A stretch of 64,000 nt of DNA from NaphS2 sp964588535 (lineage in GTDB: Bacteria > Desulfobacterota > DSM-4660 > Desulfatiglandales > Desulfatiglandaceae). Below, piece by piece: positions 48,749-57,984 of this stretch. The translations under genes and the position numbers were made by a program. Each line of letters opens with the position of its first letter. Positions within the stretch are counted from its first letter, which is position 1. Location: the NCBI GenBank assembly GCA_964588535.1, contig CAZPQA010000001.1, forward strand, positions 1-64,000. The letters run 5' to 3'. Below the pieces are notes generated by a model. The model saw only the letters and a list, made by a program, of their open reading frames with translations. It did no database searches and was not told where the DNA came from.

Positions 48749-49972
48749 TTAAACAATATCTTTAAACCACCGTTTCATCCTGGCCATCACCAGATGAAAA
48801 ATATTGGAATCCCGAATTCGAAACTTCTTTTTCTGCTTGTAGGTTTTGGCGCCGTACAGAACAAGGCCAACGGCTGTGGCATACATGGGTTTGTTAATCA
48901 GATCCACAAGGCCGTCGATTTCCTCAGGATAGCCCACACGGGCAGGGGCGCTGAATATCTGTTCGGCCATTTCGCTGACGCCCGGGAGTTCCGCGGAGCC
49001 GCCTGTCACGACTACCCCCGAACTGGCAAGCTCATCGTATCCCGAACGGACCAGCTCCTGGTAAACCAGTGTGAAGATCTCTTCAACTCTCGGCTCCAGA
49101 ATCTCTCCCAGGATTTGCCTCGAAAGTGTTCTTGGCTTTCTGCCGCCGACTCCCGGGACTTCAATGGTTTCATCTTTACCGATCAAGGATGAAAGGGCGC
49201 TCCCGTACTTGATTTTAATTTTTTCAGCTTCCAGTTTGGGTGTCCTCAGACCCACGGCAATGTCGTAGGTCAGGTTGTCGCCACCAAGCGCCAGAACCGA
49301 CGTGTGTTTGATGGCGCCTTTGGAAAACAGGGCGAGATCGGTGGTACCACCCCCGAAATCGATCAGCGCTACGCCCAGATTACGTTCTTCTTTTGAAAGG
49401 ACTGCTTCGCTGGATGCCAGGGATTCCAGTACAATGTCATAGACGTCCAGTCCGGCCCTGTTGGCGCATTTGATGATATTTTGCGCGGAGGTCACCGCAC
49501 CGGTGACGATGTGGACCTTCGCTTCCAGGCGAACGCCTGACATGCCCAAAGGGTCCACGATGCCGTCCTGATCATCAACAATAAATTCCTGAACCAGCGT
49601 GTGGATAACTTCCCGGTCCATGGGGACTGCCACCGCGCTCGCCGTTTCGATGACCCGCTCAATGTCCTTTTTTGTCACCTCCTTTTCTTTTAAGGCAATA
49701 ATGCCTGGTTTATTGACCCCTTCGATGTGCCCGCCTGCGATTCCGGCATATACTGAACCGATTTCACAGCCGGCCATTGTTTCCGCCTCTTCTATGGCCG
49801 CCTTGATGGAATTCACGGTGTTCTCAATGTTGATGACAACACCCTTTCTGAGGCCTTCCGAAGGATGACTTCCCATCCCGATGATTTCCAGGCCCTCAGG
49901 CCGAACTTCCCCCACCACTGCACAGATTTTGGTGGTTCCGATATCCAGGCCTACAATAATGTCCATGCCCAT
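48749..49972 (-). CDS. ftsA: Cell division protein FtsA
   Basis: Actin-like protein that tethers FtsZ to the membrane. The 407-residue protein has GLDIGTTKICAVVGE at the N-terminus, VIVTGGSAELPG-like phosphate loops (VVVTGGSAELPG), GVALIDFGGGTTDLALF and a C-terminal amphipathic helix (LVMARMKRWFKDIV) for membrane binding. The ATG at 49972 has GAGGT ten bases upstream. It lies between ftsQ and ftsZ, the canonical order. Confidence 0.97.
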   Translation of the reverse strand: MGMDIIVGLDIGTTKICAVVGEVRPEGLEIIGMGSHPSEGLRKGVVINIENTVNSIKAAIEEAETMAGCEIGSVYAGIAGGHIEGVNKPGIIALKEKEVTKKDIERVIETASAVAVPMDREVIHTLVQEFIVDDQDGIVDPLGMSGVRLEAKVHIVTGAVTSAQNIIKCANRAGLDVYDIVLESLASSEAVLSKEERNLGVALIDFGGGTTDLALFSKGAIKHTSVLALGGDNLTYDIAVGLRTPKLEAEKIKIKYGSALSSLIGKDETIEVPGVGGRKPRTLSRQILGEILEPRVEEIFTLVYQELVRSGYDELASSGVVVTGGSAELPGVSEMAEQIFSAPARVGYPEEIDGLVDLINKPMYATAVGLVLYGAKTYKQKKKFRIRDSNIFHLVMARMKRWFKDIV

Positions 49973-49996
49973 AAGAAATTACCTCATCGTGGTTGT

Positions 49997-50866
49997 TCAA
50001 ACCTGATTCTTTTTAAAAGATACAATTGCACCATCCACATGGTTCAGATCAATCTGGGTCACAAGGTTGATTTTTCCTGATTTGCTCAAATGTTTTGCCA
50101 CCTGTTTCAGTTCTTCCATGTTGCGGGCCAGATTATGCCGGGAAATGCGGATCGCGGCCCGGATATGATTAAAATATAAAGAGATACTGTCATTTTGATT
50201 CAGATGTATTTCGGACAGGTTTTGAAGTGACCAGCGGTCTTTTTGCGTTTTCAGCACGTTCAACACATGAGCCGTTTGATCCAGTTTTTCTTTTTGATCG
50301 GGATCTGTTTTGGAAAGACCCGTCAAAATGGGAAAATCCATTTCCTCGTCCCGCGAGACCGGTTTGAACATCTGGCCCTGTCTGTTCATGTAAAAAAATT
50401 GATCCAACAAGACCAACATCACCGGTTCCTCTTTTTGTACCTCCACAATCAAGGTGTCTGGAAATCTTCTTTCTACGGTAGCAGTCCTGACCCATGGATG
50501 CTCTTCCATTCGTTTTTTCAAAGCTTCGAGTTTGAGACTCAGTAATCCCTGTTCAGACGTTAGTCCGCACATTTGAAGCAGTTCATTTTTTATGCCTTTA
50601 TCAACCCCCCGGATCTCCACATGCGCCAGTTTCATGTAGGGAGAAGTGAGCAGGTAGTTGTAGAGCATGACGAAGGTCAAGCTGATGGCGGTCAAAACAG
50701 ACAGGAATACAAAGACTTTCAGAACTCCTGAGCCGATGTTCCGGATGATGCCTGCAACGGGAATCCTTGAAGATTTTCGCCTGTTGTGGCGTAGGGGCCG
50801 GTCCCCGTGCCTGCCCGCCTGAACCCGTTGTTTTTTGGAACTTTTTTTCATCTTAAGATTGCCCAT
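49997..50866 (-). CDS. ftsQ: Cell division protein FtsQ/DivIB
   Basis: A 289-residue bitopic protein. A basic N-terminus (KQRVQAGRHGDRPLRHNRRK) precedes a membrane segment (VFVFLSVLTAISLTFVMLYN) and a POTRA domain (YMKLAHVEIRGVDKGIKNEL ... LQMCGL). The FtsQ domain with WVRTATVERRFPDTLIVEVQ follows. The C-terminal 70 residues contain ITQIDLNHVDGAIVSF-like features seen in the family. The start is uncertain between ATG 50866 and ATG 50851; neither has a strong ribosome site. Confidence 0.9.
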   Translation of the reverse strand: MGNLKMKKSSKKQRVQAGRHGDRPLRHNRRKSSRIPVAGIIRNIGSGVLKVFVFLSVLTAISLTFVMLYNYLLTSPYMKLAHVEIRGVDKGIKNELLQMCGLTSEQGLLSLKLEALKKRMEEHPWVRTATVERRFPDTLIVEVQKEEPVMLVLLDQFFYMNRQGQMFKPVSRDEEMDFPILTGLSKTDPDQKEKLDQTAHVLNVLKTQKDRWSLQNLSEIHLNQNDSISLYFNHIRAAIRISRHNLARNMEELKQVAKHLSKSGKINLVTQIDLNHVDGAIVSFKKNQV

Positions 50867-50902
50867 ATTGACCGATCTTGTTTATGACCAAACCCTTCGT
50901 GC

Positions 50903-51847
50903 CTATTTCCCCAAAACCCGTATTTCCGGCTCCAGGTCTATGCCCGACATCCGTTTGACCTCAAGACGCACCAGATCCATCAGCCTCAGAATATCTCCGG
51001 CGGTGGCGCCGCCGTCGTTCACAATGAAGTTGGCATGTTTCTCCGAAACCATGGCGCCACCGATTCTCTTTCCTTTGAGCCCCGCTTTCTCAATAAGCCT
51101 GCCCGCCCCTTGGGTAGGGGCGAAAGATTTTTCGCCCGTACGCGGGGCACCGGGTGGGTTTTTGAACACGGAGCCGGCACTCGGGTATTCCAGGGGTTGG
51201 GTCTGTTTTCGAGTTTTGAGAAAGCCGTCCATTTTCTCAGACACCGCCTCCGGTGTATCCATGTCCAGGCAGAAACAGGTGTTTGTCACCAGCCGCCCTT
51301 CCTCCATGTGAAGGCGACGGTATGAGAATTTGAGCTCTGAACGGTTCATTTCGACCTGTGAACCTCCGGGTAACACAAATTGAAGGGTCTTGATTCTTTC
51401 ATTGATCTCCTGCCCGAAGGCCCCCGCATTCATGGCGACTGCCCCGCCGACAGTTCCGGGTATCCCAGTAAGAAATTCCAGGCCCGACATGCCCCTTTGC
51501 CGGCACCAGCTCATCAAACCAGTGAGGTGAACACCGCCGCCCGCCCATACCAGGGATTTTTCTGCACCCTCTTTGATTGCCGCAAGCGACCCCTTTAAAA
51601 GTATCATGACGCCGTCAATGCCGTCGTCTTTAACCAGTAAATTACTCCCCCTGCCCAGTGCACCGTAGGGGACGCCTTCAAGGGAAAGATACCGGATGAC
51701 CTTTTTCAGCGTTTCAAGGTCCCGGGCTTCCCAAAGGGCTTCAACGGGTCCACCCACCTTGTATGTGGTGAGTCGATGCATGGGGTAGTGGAACCTGATC
51801 CCTTCTCCCGTCATTTGCTCAAGGGCTTCTTTTTGACGAACGTTCAT
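50903..51847 (-). CDS. murB: UDP-N-acetylenolpyruvoylglucosamine reductase MurB
   Basis: FAD-dependent reduction that makes UDP-MurNAc. The 314 residues show the FAD-binding TTYKVGGPVEALWEA and GSNLLVKDDGIDGV, GIPGTVGGAVAMNAGAFG for the substrate loop, the catalytic serine in PSAGSVFKNPPG, and INDGGATA-like VNDGGATAGDILRLM near the end. It overlaps murC by 4 bp at its start. Confidence 0.96.
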   Translation of the reverse strand: MNVRQKEALEQMTGEGIRFHYPMHRLTTYKVGGPVEALWEARDLETLKKVIRYLSLEGVPYGALGRGSNLLVKDDGIDGVMILLKGSLAAIKEGAEKSLVWAGGGVHLTGLMSWCRQRGMSGLEFLTGIPGTVGGAVAMNAGAFGQEINERIKTLQFVLPGGSQVEMNRSELKFSYRRLHMEEGRLVTNTCFCLDMDTPEAVSEKMDGFLKTRKQTQPLEYPSAGSVFKNPPGAPRTGEKSFAPTQGAGRLIEKAGLKGKRIGGAMVSEKHANFIVNDGGATAGDILRLMDLVRLEVKRMSGIDLEPEIRVLGK

Positions 51848-53232
51848 GTTTTGTCAGCCGTTAGCTCTAAAAACCGTTCTCCTTCCTTGTTGATGTTGCC
51901 GGCCCCCAGTGTCAGAACAAGATCTCCGGGGCGAGTCAGTTTTTCCAGCGTGGGCCCCACATGCGAAAGATCTGGGCAGAAAAGCGCTTCTTTGTGTCCG
52001 TGATCCTTGATGGCTTTGACCAGATTTTCCGCGGTTATCCCCTCGATGGGTTGTTCCCCCGCAGGATAAATGGGTGTCACCACAAGGACATCCGCATCAT
52101 TAAAGGCGATTACGAAGCGATCCAGCAAGGCCTGGGTCCGGGTGTATCGGTGTGGCTGGAACACAACGACCAGCCGTTTTTCGGGCCAGCAGGCTTTCAC
52201 TGTCTTTAGGGTCGCAACAATTTCCGTTGGATGATGTCCGTAATCATCCATAAACAGAACCCCGTTTTTTTCCCCCTTGATCTGGAGACGCCTCGAAAGG
52301 CCGCCAAGTGCGGTGAGACCCTCCCGAATGACCCCCATTTCAAGATCAAGCTCAAGTGCCACGGCGGTCGCGGCCAAGGCGTTTAAAGCGTTGTGTTCGC
52401 CGGGCATTCCCACGGAAATGCGTCCCATGGAGTGATTGTGGTAAATTACCTCAAGACTGGTCCCCCACTTTTCGTTTTTCAGGTCTTTACCCCTGACCTC
52501 GGCCTGAGTGCTCATGCCGTAAGTGATGTATCTTTTTTTAAGTTGTGGGATAATTCCTTGAATTTCCTCGTTATCCTGGCAGAGGATGGCGGTCCCGTAA
52601 AAAGGGATTTTATTGATGAAGTCCAGAAAAGTTCGGCGAATGGCCGCCATACTGCCGTAATGATCCATGTGTTCGTGATCGATGTTGGTCACCACCGCAA
52701 TGGTGGGGGACAAAGCAAGAAAGGAGCCATCGCTTTCGTCCGCTTCAGCCACCAGGACATCCCCCTGGCCCAGTTTGGCATTGGAGCCGCCCCAGATATC
52801 AAGCCGCCCGCCGATTACCACGGTGGGATCAAGCGCCCCGTGCGTCAAAATGGAAGCGACCATTGATGTGGTGGTGGTTTTGCCATGGGCACCCGCGATG
52901 GCCACACCATACTTGAGCCGCATGAGTTCGGAGAGCATTTCAGCCCTGGGGATGACAGGGACATATCGGCCCTTGGCTTCCAGAAGTTCCGGGTTTTGAA
53001 GGCCGACCGCTGAGGAATAGACCACCACGTCGGCTTTTTGAACGTTATGGCGGTCATGACCTTTGAAGACCCGGCATCCCATTTTCAAGAGCCTTCGGGT
53101 AGCGGCGGAATCCTTTAAATCAGAGCCACTAACCGTGTAACCCAGGTTGATCAGCAGTTCGGCCAAACCGCTCATGCCGATGCCCCCGATGCCCACAAAA
53201 TGGATATGTTTTGCTTTGCCGAACTGTTTCAT
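51844..53232 (-). CDS. murC: UDP-N-acetylmuramate-L-alanine ligase MurC
   Basis: This ligase adds the first amino acid of the muropeptide. In 462 residues, HFVGIGGIGMSGLAELL is the dinucleotide-like UDP motif, GAHGKTTTTSMVA is the ATP loop, and EADESDGSFL, NIDHEHMDHYG and QPHRYTRTQALL are Mur ligase signatures. Stop and start overlap with murG and murB by 4 bp each, giving tight coupling. Confidence 0.97.
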   Translation of the reverse strand: MKQFGKAKHIHFVGIGGIGMSGLAELLINLGYTVSGSDLKDSAATRRLLKMGCRVFKGHDRHNVQKADVVVYSSAVGLQNPELLEAKGRYVPVIPRAEMLSELMRLKYGVAIAGAHGKTTTTSMVASILTHGALDPTVVIGGRLDIWGGSNAKLGQGDVLVAEADESDGSFLALSPTIAVVTNIDHEHMDHYGSMAAIRRTFLDFINKIPFYGTAILCQDNEEIQGIIPQLKKRYITYGMSTQAEVRGKDLKNEKWGTSLEVIYHNHSMGRISVGMPGEHNALNALAATAVALELDLEMGVIREGLTALGGLSRRLQIKGEKNGVLFMDDYGHHPTEIVATLKTVKACWPEKRLVVVFQPHRYTRTQALLDRFVIAFNDADVLVVTPIYPAGEQPIEGITAENLVKAIKDHGHKEALFCPDLSHVGPTLEKLTRPGDLVLTLGAGNINKEGERFLELTADKT

Positions 53233-54395
53233 TTTTCCACCTGGCCCGTTAGCGTTAAAATTTGATCCACAATGATCCGGTCTGCATCCGGTCGGCTGAA
53301 AGTTCGGGCTGCTTTAGCCATCTTTTTTAACTGTTGCGGATGGTCCATGTATGTTGAAAGGGTCTTCGCCAGCCCTTCAGGGGTCAGATCCTTTTGAATC
53401 ATCACCGCCGCTCCGCCCGAGCGAGCCAGAGACCGGGCATTGGTTTCCTGGTGCCCATTGGTCGCATGGGGATAGGGGATGAGGATCGACGGCTTTCCAA
53501 GGGCCGCCAGTTCAAACAGGGTTGTTGCCCCGGCCCGGCTGACCACCATGTCCGCCCGGTGATAGGCTGGACCCATATCTTTGATAAAGGGAAACACATT
53601 CGCTTCAAGTTCAGGGGCTTCAACTCCTTCGTCTCGGTAATCTTCGAGTACCCTTTTGTAATCGTGCTGACCGGTCTGATGAATGAAGGTGATTTTTTTC
53701 CCCGATTTTTTCAAAATGCCATACGCCTTTACAAAAGCTTCGTTGATGGCGCTGGCGCCCTGGCTGCCCCCCACCACCAGAACTCTGAATTTATCGTTCG
53801 GGGGCAATGTATCTTGTGGGGGTGACAATAATTCACGTCGTACCGGATTCCCCGTGAGGATACTTTTCTTGAAATATGGCGCGCTTTCCGCAAAGGAGAC
53901 GAAAATGCGATCCACCACCCGGGCCAGCAAACGGTTGGTTAACCCAGGGTATGAATTCTGTTCATGAATGGCCGTGGGAATACCCAGTAGCCTGGCAGCC
54001 AGGCAGAACGGGCCTGCGGAATAGCCACCCACTCCCATGACAAATGACGGTTTGAAATCTTTGATGATCCCCATGGACTGAAACAGACTCCTTGGGAGCA
54101 TGCTCAAAACAGCGAGCCCCTTTTTCCATCCGCGGCCTTTCATGCCTTCAATATCGATAAACATCACCTTAAAGCCGTAGCGCCGAAGGATTTCTGATTC
54201 CATCCTTCTGCGACCCACCACAAAAAGAACAGTCGTGCCGGTGCATCTTTTTTCAAATTCCCTGGCGATGGCAATCCCGGGAAACAGGTGTCCACCGGTT
54301 CCGCCCCCGGCGATGATGCATCGTAATTTCTGTCCTCCGTGATCAGATGGGCAGGCACGAGACCTGCCCCTACCCCGTCCTCTGTCGTCTGTCAT
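53229..54395 (-). CDS. murG: Lipid II synthase MurG, N-terminus extended by a repeat
   Basis: Membrane-associated glycosyltransferase that adds GlcNAc to lipid I. The core starts CIIAGGGTGGHLFPGIAIAR, and GVGGYSAGPFCLAARLL, VVGGSQGASAINEAF and SRAGATTLFELAALGKPSI are conserved motifs. The frame from ATG 54395 has about 27 extra residues before the core (MTDDRGRGRGRSRAC and a further stretch), encoded by a GTAGGGGCAGG palindrome and a CGGATGA tandem repeat. No ATG, GTG or TTG lies in frame between that insert and the core, although a GGAGG sequence is present, so the extension may really be translated. It may also be that the start is an unusual codon. Confidence 0.9.
   Translation of the reverse strand: MTDDRGRGRGRSRACPSDHGGQKLRCIIAGGGTGGHLFPGIAIAREFEKRCTGTTVLFVVGRRRMESEILRRYGFKVMFIDIEGMKGRGWKKGLAVLSMLPRSLFQSMGIIKDFKPSFVMGVGGYSAGPFCLAARLLGIPTAIHEQNSYPGLTNRLLARVVDRIFVSFAESAPYFKKSILTGNPVRRELLSPPQDTLPPNDKFRVLVVGGSQGASAINEAFVKAYGILKKSGKKITFIHQTGQHDYKRVLEDYRDEGVEAPELEANVFPFIKDMGPAYHRADMVVSRAGATTLFELAALGKPSILIPYPHATNGHQETNARSLARSGGAAVMIQKDLTPEGLAKTLSTYMDHPQQLKKMAKAARTFSRPDADRIIVDQILTLTGQVEK
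54349..54373. repeat. GTAGGGGCA-type palindromic repeat at murG start
   Basis: GGGCAGG (54349-54355), loop CACGAGA, CCTGCCC (54363-54369), then CTAC; on the minus strand it reads GTAGGGGCAGGTCTCGTGCC. It shares the GTAGGGGCA head with the copies in murF (59130-59184) and before ftsI (61464-61518). It sits in frame in the 5' end of murG. Confidence 0.75.
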
Positions 54396-54405
54396 CCGTC
54401 ATCCG

Positions 54406-55509
54406 TTAGTTCCTGGAAGAAATGTTCAGCAGAACCCCTATGCCCGCCAGGGTCATCACCAGTGATGAGCCGCCATAACTGATAAGGGGAAGCGTCAGCC
54501 CTTTAGTGGGCAGCAGTCCCAGGACCACACCCATGTTGACAATCACCTGAAGACCCAGGAAACATGTCAAACCGAGGGCCAGATAGCTGCTGTAAAGATC
54601 TTTGCTATTGAGGGCAATTCGAATGCCGCCCATAATCAGAACCCCGAACAGCACTATGGTGGCGGTTACACCGACAAAACCCAGTTCTTCGCCCATGATG
54701 GAAAGGGCGAAATCAGTATGGGGTTCAGGCAGATAAAAAAGTTTCTGCTTGCTGTTGCCCAGGCCCGCGCCGAAAATACCCCCCGAACCAAATGCCAGAA
54801 AAGAGTGTATGATTTGAAAACCGATCCCCTTTGGATCGTCCCAGGGATTCAGGAAGGCCAGCCATCTTTTGACCCTGTATTCGGCATTCCAGACCAGGTA
54901 TATGAAAAATGGTGCTGCAAGCAGAAAAAGGGCTAACAGTTGCAAGATTCTGACGCCACCCACAAACAGTAGTACCAATGTCCAGGCGCCGATAATAACC
55001 GAGGTTCCAAGATCCGGCTGCAGATAGACGAGCACCATGAATGTACCGACCACCAATATATGGGGCAGCAGGCCCTTGGTAAATAATTCGAGATCCGACC
55101 CTTTCTTGCTCATGGAATAGGCCAGATAGACCGCCAGGGAAAACTTCACCATTTCAGATGGCTGGAAAGAGAACCCACCCAGATTCAGCCATCGGTAAGC
55201 GCCACCCACCTTGCGGCCCAGACCGGGAACAAAAAGGAGCACCAGAAGAAGGGCGCTGACCAGCAATAAGGGGTACACCATTTTTTTATAAAAGGTGCAG
55301 GGGATATATCGGGTGACCAGCATGGCCGCAATCCCGATTGCGCAAAACAGGATCTGCCGTTTCAGATAGAAATTGCTGTCCCCGAAACGGTGTTCAGCAA
55401 GGTTGCTGCTGGCGCTGTAAACCATGAGCAGCCCCAGGCCGATCAAAAGAATCACCGGAATGAGGATCATGAGGTTGTATCCTTCATATACCTTTGCTTT
55501 AGCGGCCAT
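54406..55509 (-). CDS. ftsW: Peptidoglycan glycosyltransferase FtsW
   Basis: SEDS-family polymerase of septal lipid II. The 367-residue protein has about ten membrane segments, LMVYSASSNLAEHR near the N-terminus, the SFQPSEMVKFSLAVYLA segment with the SEDS motif, PEPHTDFALSIMGEELGFVG and the terminal PTKGLTLPLISYGGSSL. The order murD-ftsW-murG is canonical. It overlaps murD by 11 bp and ends 10 bp before the murG frame. Confidence 0.96.
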   Translation of the reverse strand: MAAKAKVYEGYNLMILIPVILLIGLGLLMVYSASSNLAEHRFGDSNFYLKRQILFCAIGIAAMLVTRYIPCTFYKKMVYPLLLVSALLLVLLFVPGLGRKVGGAYRWLNLGGFSFQPSEMVKFSLAVYLAYSMSKKGSDLELFTKGLLPHILVVGTFMVLVYLQPDLGTSVIIGAWTLVLLFVGGVRILQLLALFLLAAPFFIYLVWNAEYRVKRWLAFLNPWDDPKGIGFQIIHSFLAFGSGGIFGAGLGNSKQKLFYLPEPHTDFALSIMGEELGFVGVTATIVLFGVLIMGGIRIALNSKDLYSSYLALGLTCFLGLQVIVNMGVVLGLLPTKGLTLPLISYGGSSLVMTLAGIGVLLNISSRN

Positions 55510-56878
55510 TTAAAAGGTCCTCGACAGCGGTTTTGAAAACTCTGCCACGGTGATCGTAATCCCTGAACATATCAAAGCTCGAGCAGGCGGGCGCCAGCAG
55601 TACGATATCCCCGTTTTTTGCCAGGCCATAGGCCCTGGAGACCGCGTCTTTCATGCTCACGGCCAAAGAGAAAGGAATTTCATCGGTGAACGCCTCGGCC
55701 AGTAGACTTGCCGCCTCACCCATGAATACCGCTCCCTTTACGTTACCCCTGCATGATTGAACCAGAGGCTGGTAGTTTGAACCCTTGTGCCTTCCTCCCG
55801 CGATGAGAATTAATGGGTCGTCAAAACTTTTTACGGCCCTGATGGCCGCATCCACATTGGTAGCCTTTGAATCATTATAAAATCGAATGCCGCTTACCTG
55901 GTTCGTATACTCCAGCCTGTTGGGAAGTCCTTTGAACTCATCCATGGTTTTTTGAATGGATTCAGGCGCCAGCTTAAGGGCCCGGCCCGCCAGAACAATG
56001 GCCAGGAGATTTTCCAGATTGTGAGACCCTGCCAGTGAAAAGGCGTTTAGATTGAAACGACTTTTTCCATTTACGGCTGAAACAATTTCTTCATTTTGGA
56101 TGAAAGCGTTTATGCCTTCACTTTTCTTTAGCCCGTAGCGGAAAACGGTTGTGCCGCCAGGTGGGTTAACATTTGAAAGCACCGGATCATCGGCATTGAG
56201 GATGACCGTTTGTCCGGGCCCCTGATTTTCAAAGATTCTCAATTTGGATTTAATGTAGGCCTGGTAATCTGCATATCGGTCCAGATGGTCCGGTGATATG
56301 TTCAGAATCATTGAAATTTCGGGGCTGAACTGTTGTATGGTATCCAGTTGAAAACTACTGACTTCCACCACCAGATAGTCTGCTTTCTTTCCCCCGGCCA
56401 GGTACGCGGTTAAAGGGGTGCCGATATTGCCGCCCACAAAAACATCATGCCCCGCATTTTCAAGCATCTGTCCTAGAAATGAGGTCACGGTGGTCTTGCC
56501 GTTTGTTCCGGTAACGGCAATCATGGGGGCGTCAACATATCGCGCTGCCAGTTCCATTTCTCCCATAAGGGGAATTTTCTTTTGAAGTGCCGCGCGGATT
56601 AACGGCGTGTCCAGGGGAGCGCCGGGGCTCAGAACAATGGCCTCGGCACGGAGGAAGGTCTCTTTTTGGTGCCCTCCGGTTTCCAGTGTCACCCCCAGTG
56701 TATGAAGTTCTTTTAAGTATTCGGGGTCCAGTTGGGATCTTTCTTTGATATCGCTCAAGGTGACCTTTGCACCCGCCTCCGCCAGCCATCTGGCAGCCCA
56801 GTACCCGGATGTACCAAGGCCCACCACCAGAAATTTTGAAGTGGGGATGTCTAGTTGGGATTTTGGATTTTGAGCCAT
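55499..56878 (-). CDS. murD: UDP-N-acetylmuramoylalanine-D-glutamate ligase MurD
   Basis: This ligase adds D-glutamate. From ATG 56878 it has 459 residues: LVVGLGTSGYWAARWLAE (UDP motif), VTGTNGKTTVTSFLGQ (ATP loop), NISPDHLDRY and FYNDSKATNVDAA. An earlier frame start at 56977 lies inside mraY and is rejected. The first 15 residues (MAQNPKSQLDIPTSK) are encoded by a degenerate AAAATCCAAAATCCC repeat and differ from the usual MurD start. It starts 11 bp after mraY and overlaps ftsW by 11 bp. Confidence 0.95.
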   Translation of the reverse strand: MAQNPKSQLDIPTSKFLVVGLGTSGYWAARWLAEAGAKVTLSDIKERSQLDPEYLKELHTLGVTLETGGHQKETFLRAEAIVLSPGAPLDTPLIRAALQKKIPLMGEMELAARYVDAPMIAVTGTNGKTTVTSFLGQMLENAGHDVFVGGNIGTPLTAYLAGGKKADYLVVEVSSFQLDTIQQFSPEISMILNISPDHLDRYADYQAYIKSKLRIFENQGPGQTVILNADDPVLSNVNPPGGTTVFRYGLKKSEGINAFIQNEEIVSAVNGKSRFNLNAFSLAGSHNLENLLAIVLAGRALKLAPESIQKTMDEFKGLPNRLEYTNQVSGIRFYNDSKATNVDAAIRAVKSFDDPLILIAGGRHKGSNYQPLVQSCRGNVKGAVFMGEAASLLAEAFTDEIPFSLAVSMKDAVSRAYGLAKNGDIVLLAPACSSFDMFRDYDHRGRVFKTAVEDLLNGR

Positions 56879-56889
56879 GTCCAATCTGT

Positions 56890-57969
56890 TTACCTTAATT
56901 TGAGGGTGGCGATAGACAAAAGTGCCAGAATAATGGAAATGATCCAGAACCGTACGATGACTTTGGGTTCGGGCCACCCCTTCAATTCAAAATGATGATG
57001 GATGGGGGCCATTCGAAAAATTCGCTGGCCTCCCGTCAGTTTGAAGTAGGCCACTTGAAAAATGACGCTGAGTGCCTCAAACACGAACAGCCCCCCCACC
57101 AGAACCAGGACGAGTTCCTGTTTTGTGATGACGGCAACGGTTCCCAATAAGGCGCCAAGGGGAAGTGAACCCACGTCCCCCATAAATATTTCAGCAGGAT
57201 AGGCATTGTACCAGAGAAACCCCAGGCCCGCCCCCACCACTGCACCGCAGAGGATGGAGACTTCACCGGCGCCCGGGAGATAAGGAATCTGAAGATAAGA
57301 TGCACTTTTCACATTTCCGGCCAGATAAGCGAAAATCAGGTAACAGGCGAAAGCCACAATCAACGGGCTTATGGCCAGTCCGTCCAGGCCGTCGGTCAGG
57401 TTGACCGCGTTGGAAGTGCCCACAATGATGAATACGGCAAGGGGAATATATCCCCATCCGAGATCAGGTGCGATGTTTTTCAAAAACGGAACATTGAGTG
57501 TGGCATCGAATCCCGGTGAAAAATAAAGCGTAAGCGCCACCACCAGGGCACCCATGATCTGAAGCATAAACTTGGCTGATGCGCTCATGCCCTTGGGGTT
57601 TTTCCCCGTTACTTTTGAATAATCATCCGCAAAACCGATGGCGCCGAAGAAAAGGACCACAAAAGCGGCCAGTTGAATGTAGCGGTTGAAGGGGTCGGCC
57701 CAGAGAAACGTTGCCAGTACAATAGCCGGGAGAATCAGGCAGCCGCCCATGGTGGGCGTGCCGGCCTTGGCCTGATGATCGGGAGGGCCGTCTTCTCGAA
57801 TCCGTTCGCCGATCTGCAGATTCCGGAGTTTTCTAATGCCCCAGGCTCCCACAAAGAAACAGAGGGTCAGGCCTGTCAAACTGGAAAGGATCGTCCTGAA
57901 AGTAATGTATCTGAATACATTGAGCCAGGAAAAATCCGAATGGAATAGATAGATCAGTTTGAAAAGCAT
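56890..57969 (-). CDS. mraY: Phospho-N-acetylmuramoyl-pentapeptide transferase MraY
   Basis: Integral membrane enzyme that makes lipid I. In 359 residues with about ten membrane segments, GTPTMGGCLIL, DDYSKV (the DDxxK acidic pair), NAVNLTDGLDGLA and MAPIHHHFELKGW are diagnostic. The start MLFKLIYLFHSDFSWLNVFRY is typical. It follows an inserted response-regulator gene rather than murF directly. Confidence 0.96.
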   Translation of the reverse strand: MLFKLIYLFHSDFSWLNVFRYITFRTILSSLTGLTLCFFVGAWGIRKLRNLQIGERIREDGPPDHQAKAGTPTMGGCLILPAIVLATFLWADPFNRYIQLAAFVVLFFGAIGFADDYSKVTGKNPKGMSASAKFMLQIMGALVVALTLYFSPGFDATLNVPFLKNIAPDLGWGYIPLAVFIIVGTSNAVNLTDGLDGLAISPLIVAFACYLIFAYLAGNVKSASYLQIPYLPGAGEVSILCGAVVGAGLGFLWYNAYPAEIFMGDVGSLPLGALLGTVAVITKQELVLVLVGGLFVFEALSVIFQVAYFKLTGGQRIFRMAPIHHHFELKGWPEPKVIVRFWIISIILALLSIATLKLR

Positions 57970-57984
57970 TGACCTTTGAACCTT

